Source: Lactococcus petauri (GTDB lineage: Bacteria > Bacillota > Bacilli > Lactobacillales > Streptococcaceae). From it: a DNA stretch of 64,000 nucleotides. Positions 9,575 to 17,270 of the stretch are shown here, in pieces. A program made the position numbers and the translations under genes. Numbering within the stretch: the first letter of the stretch is position 1; the number at the start of each line of letters is the position of its first letter. The stretch spans positions 1 through 64,000 of the forward strand of contig NZ_MUIZ01000004.1 of NCBI RefSeq assembly GCF_002154895.1, in the 5' to 3' direction. The notes below the pieces were generated by a model. It had not been told where the DNA came from and searched no databases. It saw only the letters and a list, made by a program, of their open reading frames with translations.

Positions 9575-9589
9575 ATGTAACCGTGTACA
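9575..9589. promoter_or_regulatory. cre-like (CcpA) site upstream of the PTS promoter
   Basis: The 15-mer ATGTAACCGTGTACA matches WTGNAARCGNWWWCA at 13 of 15 positions. It ends 7 bp before the -35 box of the PTS operon. Carbon catabolite control is plausible here. Confidence 0.45.
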
Positions 9590-9596
9590 TTTTCTC

Positions 9597-9625
9597 TTGA
9601 CAAGCTACTTAATATGTTATATACT
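9597..9625 (+). promoter_or_regulatory. PTS operon promoter
   Basis: TTGACA (9597-9602) and TATACT (9620-9625) are 17 bp apart. A one-mismatch copy of the GntR palindrome (TAATATGTTA, 9610-9619) fills the spacer end. Confidence 0.85.
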
Positions 9626-9640
9626 GATAATGCAAGAAGA

Positions 9641-9650
9641 TAACATGTTA
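9641..9650. promoter_or_regulatory. GntR operator TAACATGTTA (PTS promoter)
   Basis: The fourth exact copy of the palindrome lies about 10-20 bp after the predicted start point. Together with the near-match at 9610-9619 it forms two sites about 31 bp apart, three helical turns. Confidence 0.75.
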
Positions 9651-9686
9651 AATAAAAGAGCGCTTGCGTGATTGATAAGGAGTCAA

Positions 9687-10616
9687 ATGAGAAACATAGT
9701 ATTGATTAGCCATGGTTCGATGGCTGCCGGGGTGAAAGAAAGTCTCGAGATGATCATCGGACGGCAAGAACAGATGCATGTGGTATGTATGCCCGAGGAT
9801 AGTGATAATATCCAGTTTGAACAAGAGCTACTCGAAAAAATGCAGACCTTAGAGGGTGAAACTTTAATTATTGCTGATTTACTTGGAGGAACACCTTGTA
9901 ACGTGGCGTTAAAGCATTTTACCGATAATGATGATATTTCTATCATCGCTGGGATGAACCTCTCTCTTGTTTTAGAAGCAGCAGTGAGTGATACAGCGTC
10001 CGCTGATGATTTGGTTACTTCGAGCAGAACAACGCTGGTTAATGCGAAAAACTTGCTGAATGAAGCAAAGGCACAAGAAGCAGTAACGCTTAATATGGCA
10101 GATTATTCTGAGTACCAAGGTAAAGCAAAGATTGTTAACACGCGCATTGATGAACGCTTGATTCATGGACAAGTGGCTGGAATTTGGTCTTCAAGTTTGG
10201 GGACACAACGCATCATTGTTGCAAATGATGAGGCAGCTGCCGATGACTTGCAAAAATCATCTTTACGCATGGCTTGCCCATCAGCAATGCGACTCTCAGT
10301 TATTCCCGTAGCCCAAGCAGCAGAAAATATCAATGCGGGGAAATATGGCTTACAACGGATTTTTCTTCTCTTTAAAAAACCTGCCGATGTTTTAAAATTT
10401 ATTCAAGCAGGGGGGAAACTTGAAAGTCTTAATGTAGGGAATATGAGCTATAAAGAAGGTTCAAAAGAAGTCACAAAGAGCATCAAAGTCATGCCAGAAG
10501 AAGAAGGTATCTTCCAAAAAATTGCTGCTGGTGGCGTTAAAATCACAGCCCAATTGGTTCCAAGTGAGCCCGCCATTGACTTTATGGAAAAACTTAACAA
10601 AATAGGAGAACGATAA
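9687..10616 (+). CDS. PTS EIIAB component, mannose/sorbose family (fused)
   Basis: The protein of 309 aa relays phosphate from HPr to the incoming sugar. An EIIA-man domain (about 1-120) has the phospho-histidine His9 in LISHGSM, and an EIIB domain (about 145-309) has His160 in DERLIHGQ. I chose the ATG at 9687 rather than the TTG at 9672, because the ribosome-binding AAGGAG (9677-9682) lies between them. Streptococcal glycosaminoglycan PTS genes usually encode EIIA and EIIB separately, so the fusion is notable. EIIC follows one base after its stop. With the lyase and GH88 alongside, the cargo is most likely an unsaturated uronate disaccharide; this rests on context. Confidence 0.9.
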   Translation: MRNIVLISHGSMAAGVKESLEMIIGRQEQMHVVCMPEDSDNIQFEQELLEKMQTLEGETLIIADLLGGTPCNVALKHFTDNDDISIIAGMNLSLVLEAAVSDTASADDLVTSSRTTLVNAKNLLNEAKAQEAVTLNMADYSEYQGKAKIVNTRIDERLIHGQVAGIWSSSLGTQRIIVANDEAAADDLQKSSLRMACPSAMRLSVIPVAQAAENINAGKYGLQRIFLLFKKPADVLKFIQAGGKLESLNVGNMSYKEGSKEVTKSIKVMPEEEGIFQKIAAGGVKITAQLVPSEPAIDFMEKLNKIGER

Positions 10617-10617
10617 A

Positions 10618-11415
10618 ATGCATTTAACAGTCCTACAAATCATTTTAATTACAATTTTTGCCTTTATTGCTATCAATGATTCATTGATTTCGAATTCGTT
10701 GACTCAGCCAGCTATTGCCGGTATGATTTCTGGTTTAATTATGGGAGATTTGAAAACTGGTTTAATGGTTGGTGGTACCCTTCAGCTTATGCGCTTAGGT
10801 ATTGCAGCATTTGGTGGAGCTTCTGTACCTGACTATTTCACAGGTGCCGTCCTTGGTACAGCATTCGCTATTATTTCAGGCAAAGGCGCAGCTTATGGTA
10901 TTGGTTTAGCTGTTCCTGTCTCACTTCTGATGCTCCAACTTGACGTTGTGGCACGTTTCTGTAATGTCTTCCTGCTTCACAGAGTTGACAAAGCTATTGA
11001 TAAAGAACAATACGGCCGTATTCCACGTTTGGTTCTCTCTGGTTCATTTCTTTGGGGACTATCTCGTGCTATTCCCATCTTACTCATGCTGATCGTTGGT
11101 GATGCTGCTGTAACAACCTTGACCAATGCAATGCCTGAATGGTTGATGACTGGTCTTCAAGTTGCTGGGGGCACATTGCCTGTTGTCGGTGTGGCGATAC
11201 TCTTGCGTTATTTGCCAACGAAACAATATATTCCCTATCTTATGGTCGGTTTCTTCCTTGCAGCATATTTACAAGTTCCGATGATGGGGATTGCGATTGT
11301 CGGAGTAGTCGCAGCACTCTTGGTGTTCAAACGTGACAGCGCAAAGCCTGCACCAGCTGAGGCAGGCACAACAAATGGCCAAAACTTTGAAGGAGGCTTT
11401 GACGGTGATGAATAA
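10618..11415 (+). CDS. PTS EIIC component, mannose/sorbose family
   Basis: This 265-aa integral membrane permease subunit has a hydrophobic multi-segment core and the family block GTLQLMRLGIAAFGGASVPD near residues 53-72. It forms the sugar channel together with EIID. The ATG is preceded by AGGAG and one base separates it from the EIIAB stop. The hydrophilic, alanine-rich C-terminal tail overlaps the start of the EIID gene. Confidence 0.9.
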   Translation: MHLTVLQIILITIFAFIAINDSLISNSLTQPAIAGMISGLIMGDLKTGLMVGGTLQLMRLGIAAFGGASVPDYFTGAVLGTAFAIISGKGAAYGIGLAVPVSLLMLQLDVVARFCNVFLLHRVDKAIDKEQYGRIPRLVLSGSFLWGLSRAIPILLMLIVGDAAVTTLTNAMPEWLMTGLQVAGGTLPVVGVAILLRYLPTKQYIPYLMVGFFLAAYLQVPMMGIAIVGVVAALLVFKRDSAKPAPAEAGTTNGQNFEGGFDGDE

Positions 11416-12232
11416 CAATAAAGAAGTAATTACAAAAAAAGATTTAAATAAAATTAGCTGGCGTTATATCTTGGGAAGTCAGCTCAACTGGAACTATGAA
11501 CGTATGATGAGTTCAGGTTATCTTTATGGCATCATGCCTGTTCTGAAAAAGCTTTACAAAGACGATAAAGAACTCAAAGATATGGCTAAAACGCATAACC
11601 AATTCTTCAATACCAATGCTATTTTTGGTAACTTGATTATGGGAATTGATGTAGCTATTGAAGAAAAAGAAGGTTATAAAGCAAAGGAAACTGTGGCGGC
11701 TTTGAAAACAGCCCTCATGGGATCACTTGCAGGTGTCGGAGATTCACTTTTCCATGTTATTTGGGGGACCATCTTTGGTTCTGTTGCAGGAACTTTAGCT
11801 CAACAAGGTTCGACTGTCGGCTGTCTCCTTTGGATTGCTGCAAATATTGCCTTGCTCTTTGGTCGCGCTGCTTTACTTCCACTAGGGTATAAACAAGGGG
11901 TAAAATTAGTAACCACATTAAAAGATAAACTCTCTGCCTTTACTAATGCGGCAACTGTTCTAGGTGTAACTGTTATTGGCGCTTTAATACCAACGGTTAT
12001 CAAGGTAGCTACGCCACTGGTTTACACAAATAACGGTGTTAAGTTAGAAATGCAAGCAACATTAGATGGAATCTTGCCAGCCTTAATCCCAGTTTTGCTC
12101 ACATTGTTAACTTACTGGATGTTGGGCCAAAAGAAATTGAACTCTACACGTGTTATTTGGTTGGTTTTAATTTTCACGATTGTTCTCAGTGCACTTGGCA
12201 TTCTAGGGCTACCTGTGCCACCAGCAAAATAA
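11408..12232 (+). CDS. PTS EIID component, mannose/sorbose family
   Basis: The second membrane subunit of the PTS is about 274 aa. The cytosolic N-terminal part has the family features SWRYILGSQLNWNYERM and GIDVAIEEKE, and the C-terminal part carries membrane segments. AGGAGG at 11391-11396 supports a start at GTG 11405 or ATG 11408; an upstream GTG at 11333 would overlap EIIC by 83 bases and has no such site. The start overlaps the EIIC stop, suggesting translational coupling. Confidence 0.88.
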   Translation: MNNNKEVITKKDLNKISWRYILGSQLNWNYERMMSSGYLYGIMPVLKKLYKDDKELKDMAKTHNQFFNTNAIFGNLIMGIDVAIEEKEGYKAKETVAALKTALMGSLAGVGDSLFHVIWGTIFGSVAGTLAQQGSTVGCLLWIAANIALLFGRAALLPLGYKQGVKLVTTLKDKLSAFTNAATVLGVTVIGALIPTVIKVATPLVYTNNGVKLEMQATLDGILPALIPVLLTLLTYWMLGQKKLNSTRVIWLVLIFTIVLSALGILGLPVPPAK

Positions 12233-12280
12233 AACACAACACACATTGTATAAGGCATTCGTCTTGCACGGTGTGTGAAG

Positions 12281-12331
12281 AATTTTCGGATGACTTACCT
12301 CACTTACACAATTCCGAGTCATTGGAAAATT
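12281..12331 (+). other. Long hairpin in the EIID-kduD1 gap
   Basis: AATTTTC and ATGACT (12281-12295) pair with AGTCAT and GAAAATT (12317-12331) around an internal 2-base mismatch and a 21-base loop, and U residues follow. It could be an mRNA-processing or stabilising hairpin, or a weak terminator, within the 173-base gap. Confidence 0.45.
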
Positions 12332-12355
12332 TTTCATAGACCGTATAAGAACAAA

Positions 12356-12386
12356 AGGTTCATATTGCATATGAACCTGCTTTTTA
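12356..12386 (+). terminator. Terminator between EIID and kduD1
   Basis: A perfect 10-bp stem AGGTTCATAT / ATATGAACCT with a 3-base loop (12356-12378) is followed by GCTTTTT. No promoter is evident between it and the next gene at 12406, so it probably lowers rather than abolishes read-through. Confidence 0.75.
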
Positions 12387-12405
12387 ATAAGAAAAGGAAT
12401 AAAAA

Positions 12406-13215
12406 ATGACAGATAATATTTTAAAATTATTCAGCATGGAGGGAAAAATAGTCCTTATCACTGGAGGGGCACATGGGATTGGATATTCTCTTGGTATTGC
12501 TTATGCCCAAGCAGGCGCAAAGATTGTTTTTAATGCCAGACATCAAGCGGGAGTAGAAACGGGTTTAGCAGCTTATGAAAAAGAAGCCATTAAGGCTTAT
12601 GGCTACGTCTGTGATGTCACAGATGAAACAGCAGTTGCGGCTATGATGCAGCAGATTGAAGAAGAAGTTGGAAGTGTAGATGTTCTGGTGAATAATGCGG
12701 GCATTATCGCACGACAATCGATGCTTGACATGACAGCGAACGATTTCCGAAAGGTTGTAGATGTTGATCTCACAGGCCCTTTCATTATGTCGAAAGCCGT
12801 GCTTCCTGCGATGATTAAAAAAGGAGGTGGCAAGATTATCAATATTTGCTCCATGATGTCCGAGCTGGGCCGTGAAACTGTTTCGGCATATGCCGCAGCC
12901 AAGGGCGGTTTGAAAATGCTGACTAAAAATATCGCCTCTGAGTATGGTAAATACAATATCCAATGTAATGGTATCGGCCCTGGATATATTGCTACCGAAC
13001 AAACGAAACCACTGCGAGAACGACAAACAGATGGTTCTCGTCATCCTTTTGATGCCTTTATTATTGCGAAAACCCCGGCTGAACGTTGGGGGAAACCGGA
13101 GGATTTACAAGGTGCAGCTGTCTTCCTTGCTTCAGATGCTTCCAACTTTGTAAATGGGCATATCCTATATGTCGATGGCGGTATCCTTGCCTATATCGGC
13201 AAACAACCTGAATAA
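12406..13215 (+). CDS. KduD-like SDR dehydrogenase, copy 1 (R45 type)
   Basis: This short-chain dehydrogenase of 269 aa probably reduces the 2,5-diketo uronate intermediate to 2-keto-3-deoxygluconate, or acts on a related gluconate. Glycine motif TGGAHGIG (19-26), NNAG (96-99), and catalytic Ser149, Tyr162 and Lys166 are all present. After strand beta-2 it reads VFNARH with Arg45, where copy 2 at 20007 reads VFNDIN with Asp44. In classical SDRs Asp here favours NAD(H) and a basic residue favours NADP(H), so the two copies may differ in cofactor. The C-terminal halves are nearly identical in protein but differ at many synonymous sites, so the duplication is not recent. Confidence 0.85.
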   Translation: MTDNILKLFSMEGKIVLITGGAHGIGYSLGIAYAQAGAKIVFNARHQAGVETGLAAYEKEAIKAYGYVCDVTDETAVAAMMQQIEEEVGSVDVLVNNAGIIARQSMLDMTANDFRKVVDVDLTGPFIMSKAVLPAMIKKGGGKIINICSMMSELGRETVSAYAAAKGGLKMLTKNIASEYGKYNIQCNGIGPGYIATEQTKPLRERQTDGSRHPFDAFIIAKTPAERWGKPEDLQGAAVFLASDASNFVNGHILYVDGGILAYIGKQPE

Positions 13216-13235
13216 AGAAAATGGAGAAACAAAGA

Positions 13236-14072
13236 ATGATAAAAATTGAACTGCTTAATAAGAACAAAGAAAATATCTCTGGGAAATTTGACCATGAGAA
13301 AGAGCATGCGCCATTTATGGCTCAAGGAAACCAGCTTTGTACACTAGGAATCAAGGAATATGTGTATCAGATGGGAGATAAGATTCGTGTGACAGTAGAT
13401 GATGTTCCGGGCTATTATATAGTTCAGATGGATGAAACTCTTGCGCCATCACTCCTTTATTTTACTCAAGAAGAATGGTTATATGAAATCCCTTTAACAG
13501 AAAATCTACGAAAGTCCTCTGTGGAGACGGCATTCAAATCCGCACGCCATAGCTTGACCGTGCGCAAAGCCTATCCTTTTGAAATTTCAAACTATCAAAA
13601 TCTTTCTTTTAATGCGCATGATCAAAAAGAAAACACAGGCGTGTATCCGCATGCTTCGGCCAATGTCGAAACACGTGATGAATCAGTTTTTTTCGCGAAA
13701 AATGCCATAGATGGTAAATGCGCTAACCTATCACATGGTTCATATCCTTTTGCCTCATGGGGAATTAATCAGCAGGCCGATGCAGAATTAACCATTGATT
13801 TTGGCCGTCATGTTGAAGTGGATCAGCTGAGCTTACTTTTCCGCTGTGATTTTCCACATGATAGTTATTGGCAAAGTGTCGAAGTTACATTTTCAAATGG
13901 TAATTATATGTGCTTTGACACAGAAAAGCAGGCAGAGTTTCAAAACTTTAAATTTCCGACACAGCAGACCACTTTTATCAAACTGAGTCATTTAAACAAG
14001 GCACAAGATGATTCGCCCTTCCCTGCGCTAACCCAAATTGAAGTTTTTGGAAAAAACAAGCCTGTTCAATAA
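13236..14072 (+). CDS. Uncharacterised discoidin-like protein of the uronate locus
   Basis: The protein is about 278 aa without a signal peptide or membrane segment. I placed the start at ATG 13236 because GGAGA (13223-13227) lies inside the longer frame that begins at 13221. The C-terminal half (from about residue 120) looks like a galactose-binding/discoidin beta-sandwich: ANVETRDESVFFAKNAIDGK, then SWGINQQADAELTIDFG, then a strand ending in IEVFG. The N-terminal half is unassigned. It is probably cytoplasmic and co-transcribed with the DUF2264 gene. A sugar-binding or enzyme-accessory role is an inference; I do not recognise a named family. Confidence 0.7.
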   Translation: MIKIELLNKNKENISGKFDHEKEHAPFMAQGNQLCTLGIKEYVYQMGDKIRVTVDDVPGYYIVQMDETLAPSLLYFTQEEWLYEIPLTENLRKSSVETAFKSARHSLTVRKAYPFEISNYQNLSFNAHDQKENTGVYPHASANVETRDESVFFAKNAIDGKCANLSHGSYPFASWGINQQADAELTIDFGRHVEVDQLSLLFRCDFPHDSYWQSVEVTFSNGNYMCFDTEKQAEFQNFKFPTQQTTFIKLSHLNKAQDDSPFPALTQIEVFGKNKPVQ

Positions 14073-14127
14073 GACTATACCTATCCCTTGCAAAGTCATG
14101 GGATATTTTCATCAGAAAAGAGATAAA

Positions 14128-15888
14128 ATGCGAGAAAAGAAATTAAAAGCTTTAAAATGGGATTCTTATGAAGAAATCACGCAGGGGTTCAAACTTATGC
14201 TTGAACCGCTCAAAGTAAAAATGAATGGTTCAGGTCATATCGACTTAGGAAAGAGCCACGGCGCTATCTATGATGAAGAGACAAGCCAGATGGAAACCTT
14301 TAGCCGTTTGGTCTGGGCGATTGGTCCTTATCTCAGTCAAAATGAAGATGTTTTTCTCACAGAAGAAATTCGTGCTTCCTTTGTAGCGGGAACAGATCCT
14401 ACAAGCAAGCATTATTTTGGCGTGCTCGCCAACTATGACCAAAAATTTGTCGAAATGGCAGCTTTAGCGACCTGTTTGCTGCTTAACAAGGAAACCATCT
14501 GGCAGGACTTTAGTCTGCAAGAAAAAGAAAATATAGCCCACTGGTTCCTTCAAATCAACCAACGAAAAATCCCCAAAAATAACTGGCGTTTTTTCCGTAT
14601 CTTGGTCAATGTCACCATGAAAAACTTGGAAATGTCTTACTCTCAAGAAATAATCGAGCAAGAGTTCACCTTCATTGACAGCTGCTATCAAGGGAAGGGA
14701 TGGTATTGTGACGGTAAGGCAAGTCAGGTGGATTATTATATTCCGTGGGCATTTCATTACTATAGCTTGCTCATCTCAAAATTTTTAAATCCCCATGAAG
14801 ATGCTGAACGGCTTAAAAAGATTAGGGAAAGGGCAACTTTATTTGCGCAAGATTATCAGTATTGGTTTGACCGAAAAGGACGAGCAGTGCCTTTTGGCCG
14901 AAGCTTGACTTATCGTTTTGCACAGGGCGCTTTTTGGTCAGCCTTAGTTTTTGCGGATTTGGAAGCTTTGCCTTGGGCAAAGATTAAAGCACTCTTTTCA
15001 AATCATATGAAAGCTTGGTTTCGTGAGGCTATTTTTACTGAAAATGGCATTTTAAATGTTGGTTACGCTTATCCCAATCTCAATATGGCCGAAAATTATA
15101 ACGCAGCAGGTTCACCTTACTGGGCTTTTAAAGCATTTTTACTCTTGGCAGTTGACCGTCAGCATCCTTTTTGGCAAGCCGACAAACAGTTATCACGCTT
15201 ATCACGCAAACGAATCGCCTCTAAAGAAATGCGAGCCTTGATTGAACACAGCGTCTATTCGGAGCAGGTTATGTTTTATCCAGCTGGGCAGTTCATCGAA
15301 AATCAGAGTCATGCACCAGCCAAATATGGTAAGTTTGTCTATTCGACACAGTTTGGTTTTAGTGTACCCAAAGGCGCTTATTTTTACGCTGAAGGCGCTT
15401 TTGATAATACCTTAGCGCTGAGTGAAGACGGGCTGTACTTTCGAGCACATGCCCAAGATGACTCTTTTGAAATCTTCGAAGATCGTGTGGTGCATTACTG
15501 GTCACCCATGCCAGCCGTTCACATCAAAAGTACGATTATCCCTTTAGGTCAAGCGCATCTGCGTATCCACGATATCCAAACAGACAAAGTATTGTGTGTA
15601 GCAGAAGGCGGTTTTTCCACAACGATTGAGGAAAGCTCAACTTTTTCTGATAATAAATTTGCCCAAATAGACACGCCATTAGGGAGCAGTAGTATCAGAG
15701 CGATCAAAGGCTATGACGAGGCAGACATTGTTCGGCCAGAAGTGAATACCAATGTGTTGTATCCACGCAGTATTTTTCCTTGTCTTCAGGGAAAGATTCA
15801 GCCCGGTCAACATCGCTTGATAAGTCTCATAACTGGAACAGTGGTACAGGAGCAAGATTCAAAATGGAGCACAGTAAGTGAAAAATAA
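14128..15888 (+). CDS. DUF2264 domain protein, putative glycoside-processing enzyme
   Basis: The protein is 586 aa from ATG 14128; a longer frame from 14038 would overlap the previous gene and lacks a binding site. It resembles the DUF2264 family: an N-terminal alpha-rich part (about 1-370, with features such as FSRLVWAIGP, CDGKASQVDYYIPWAFHYY and RFAQGAFWSAL) that fits an alpha/alpha-toroid, then a beta-rich C-terminal part. Such folds are common in glycosidases and lyases acting on uronates. There is no signal peptide, so it would act on imported oligosaccharides. Its activity is not established by sequence. Confidence 0.7.
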   Translation: MREKKLKALKWDSYEEITQGFKLMLEPLKVKMNGSGHIDLGKSHGAIYDEETSQMETFSRLVWAIGPYLSQNEDVFLTEEIRASFVAGTDPTSKHYFGVLANYDQKFVEMAALATCLLLNKETIWQDFSLQEKENIAHWFLQINQRKIPKNNWRFFRILVNVTMKNLEMSYSQEIIEQEFTFIDSCYQGKGWYCDGKASQVDYYIPWAFHYYSLLISKFLNPHEDAERLKKIRERATLFAQDYQYWFDRKGRAVPFGRSLTYRFAQGAFWSALVFADLEALPWAKIKALFSNHMKAWFREAIFTENGILNVGYAYPNLNMAENYNAAGSPYWAFKAFLLLAVDRQHPFWQADKQLSRLSRKRIASKEMRALIEHSVYSEQVMFYPAGQFIENQSHAPAKYGKFVYSTQFGFSVPKGAYFYAEGAFDNTLALSEDGLYFRAHAQDDSFEIFEDRVVHYWSPMPAVHIKSTIIPLGQAHLRIHDIQTDKVLCVAEGGFSTTIEESSTFSDNKFAQIDTPLGSSSIRAIKGYDEADIVRPEVNTNVLYPRSIFPCLQGKIQPGQHRLISLITGTVVQEQDSKWSTVSEK

Positions 15889-15919
15889 CTTTTTTCTTAT
15901 TATTTTTTTCAAAGTATCG

Positions 15920-15925
15920 TATAAT
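15920..15925 (+). promoter_or_regulatory. -10 box directly before the lacI-family gene
   Basis: TATAAT lies only 8 bp before the ATG at 15934, with a weak TTATTA 17 bp upstream. If used, the transcript would have almost no leader. Confidence 0.4.
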
Positions 15926-15933
15926 AAGGGCAT

Positions 15934-16941
15934 ATGACTAAAAAAGTAACGATCAACGATATCGCAAAGTTAACTGGGGTATCAAAATCAACCATATCCA
16001 ATTTTTTAAATGGTAAATTTGCAGGGATGTCAGAAGAGACACGGCAACGGATTCAAGATAAAATTGAAGAGCTCGACTATCGTCCGAACCGTCAAGCGCG
16101 TGCTTTAAAGTCAAGTTACTCTTCACTTATCGGGATTTCAGTAACCGACATTTCCAATCTTTATACATCACGTTTATTAAAAGGGATGATGGAAAGATTG
16201 CAAAATACCAAGTACCATACGCTTATCATGAACTCGGACCTTGATGAAGAGTATGAACAATACAATATCGAAAAATTATTAGACGAGAAAGTTGACGGTA
16301 TCATCCTTCAACCTCTTAAAGCTGCAGCGACGGATTACAAGACGATTGATTCAGACTTGCCTTTAGTCCAAGTTGACCGCTATCTTCAACCCCTTATTTG
16401 GCCAGCTGTTATTTCTGATAATGGTGATCAATCAAAAAGATTAGCGGAAAAGATTGTCAAAGAAGGCTATCAAAGAATTGTCATCTTAACACCGCCAATG
16501 CAGAATTCTTCAACTCGTCTCAAACGCTATGAAGGAATTACCGAAGCAATAAAAGATACGGATATTGAACTGGAAGAAGTATTTACTGAAGAAGTTAAAG
16601 ACCTCTTTACTAGTGATCCAATGATTTGGGAAAAAATTGAGCCTTTCTGTAAAGACGATAAAAAGACAGCCATCTATGCCTTCAACGGCGGTCTGTTTTA
16701 TGGTGCTATTAAAATTCTGAAAGATAAGCAAATCGCTGTGCCAGAACAAGTGGGAGTGGTAGGTTATGATGATGGAGCTTTGGGAGAGCTGATTAGCCCA
16801 GGATTGACTGCTATCGTTCAGGATCCCGTAAAGATAGGCTACACAGCAGCGGATCTTTTGGTCAAAAATATCGAAGCCAAAGCGCAAAAAGCAGAACTTA
16901 CAGTGGTTGACTCAGATCTAAAAATCAGACATTCCCTATAA
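15934..16941 (+). CDS. LacI-family regulator (RegR/KdgR-like)
   Basis: The protein of 335 aa has an N-terminal LacI helix-turn-helix (TINDIAKLTGVSKSTISNFL, 5-24), a hinge (RPNRQARALKS) and a periplasmic-binding-protein-like effector domain (about 60-335). In streptococci a LacI-type RegR controls hyaluronate lyase and glycosaminoglycan genes, and KdgR-type proteins control the KDG pathway; the position between the two uronate operons fits either. Tandem LacI-type half-palindromes centred on CG lie at the kduI promoter (19074-19102), a likely target. No such site is evident at its own start. Confidence 0.82.
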   Translation: MTKKVTINDIAKLTGVSKSTISNFLNGKFAGMSEETRQRIQDKIEELDYRPNRQARALKSSYSSLIGISVTDISNLYTSRLLKGMMERLQNTKYHTLIMNSDLDEEYEQYNIEKLLDEKVDGIILQPLKAAATDYKTIDSDLPLVQVDRYLQPLIWPAVISDNGDQSKRLAEKIVKEGYQRIVILTPPMQNSSTRLKRYEGITEAIKDTDIELEEVFTEEVKDLFTSDPMIWEKIEPFCKDDKKTAIYAFNGGLFYGAIKILKDKQIAVPEQVGVVGYDDGALGELISPGLTAIVQDPVKIGYTAADLLVKNIEAKAQKAELTVVDSDLKIRHSL

Positions 16942-16943
16942 AA

Positions 16944-16976
16944 ATATCAAAGGAAAAATATCCTTTGGTATTTTTT
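16944..16976 (+). terminator. Terminator after lacI-family gene
   Basis: A stem of about 10 bp (TATCAAAGGA with TCCTTTGGTA, one G-U pair) and a 6-base loop are followed by six T residues. Confidence 0.85.
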
Positions 16977-17011
16977 AATGATTTCTGTAATGACTTCGAA
17001 ATCATTTTAAC

Positions 17012-17039
17012 TTCACAGAAACAAATGTTAAAATATAAA
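17012..17039 (+). promoter_or_regulatory. Candidate upstream promoter of the AGCAG-leader gene
   Basis: TTCACA (17012-17017) and TATAAA (17034-17039) are 16 bp apart. Use of this promoter would place the small reading frame at 17085 inside the transcript. Confidence 0.4.
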
Positions 17040-17067
17040 TGAGAAGTATTCTTATGTATAAAAACAC

Positions 17068-17096
17068 TTGATGAGGTAAAGCTGATGTCTTATAAT
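17068..17096 (+). promoter_or_regulatory. Promoter abutting the AGCAG repeat
   Basis: TTGATG (17068-17073) and TATAAT (17091-17096) are exactly 17 bp apart. The expected start point is at about 17102-17104, the first bases of the repeat, so the repeat would form the 5' end of the transcript. Confidence 0.65.
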
Positions 17097-17183
17097 CATT
17101 TAGCAGAGCAGAGCAGAGCAGAGCAGAGCAGAGCAGAGCAGAGCAGAGCAGAGCAGAGCAGAGCAGAGCAGAGCAGAGGGTAG
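17085..17183 (+). CDS. Possible leader peptide read through the AGCAG repeat
   Basis: An ATG at 17085, eight bases after GAGG (17073-17076), opens a 32-codon frame: MSYNHL, five AEQSR units, G, then TAG at 17181. With 15 repeats it stops just after the array. One more or two fewer repeats would shift reading into a frame that stays open through the leader and ends at TGA 17272-17274, overlapping the next gene's ATG as ATGA. One fewer or two more would end at TGA 17252. It can be translated only from a promoter upstream of 17068. It is a hypothesis from frame analysis. Confidence 0.35.
   Translation: MSYNHLAEQSRAEQSRAEQSRAEQSRAEQSRG
17102..17176. repeat. Pentanucleotide microsatellite (AGCAG)15
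   Basis: Fifteen perfect tandem copies of AGCAG (75 bp) lie between the -10 box and the coding sequence at 17271. The purity implies recent slippage and continuing length change. A unit of 5 bp changes reading frame with each step, and also changes leader length and any promoter-proximal spacing. Confidence 0.98.
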
Positions 17184-17212
17184 CTTGCGCCTTTTTTCCT
17201 GTACCCTTAAAC

Positions 17213-17238
17213 AACGTCCTTTCACAGGGCGTTTTCTT
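17213..17238 (+). terminator. Attenuator-like hairpin in the leader
   Basis: AACGTCCT (17213-17220) pairs with AGGGCGTT (17226-17233, one G-U pair) around TTCAC, and TTCTTG follows. The U-run is short, so it is a weak terminator. It lies 32 bases before the start codon, after the repeat array. Confidence 0.5.
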
Positions 17239-17270
17239 GCTTCCTTCATGGTGAAAGGAGGAAATAAGAG

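Noticed and set aside
12157-12339. 60-codon plus-strand frame across the end of EIID
   Set aside because: It begins inside EIID in another frame, covers the hairpin region and has no ribosome-binding site.
17102-17176. Tandem array considered as CRISPR
   Set aside because: The period is 5 bp without spacers and there are no cas genes; it is a microsatellite.
17002-17214. Minus-strand frame of 70 codons with repeated LCSAL
   Set aside because: It is the reverse reading of the AGCAG array with no ribosome-binding site. Its repetitive peptide follows from the DNA repeat.
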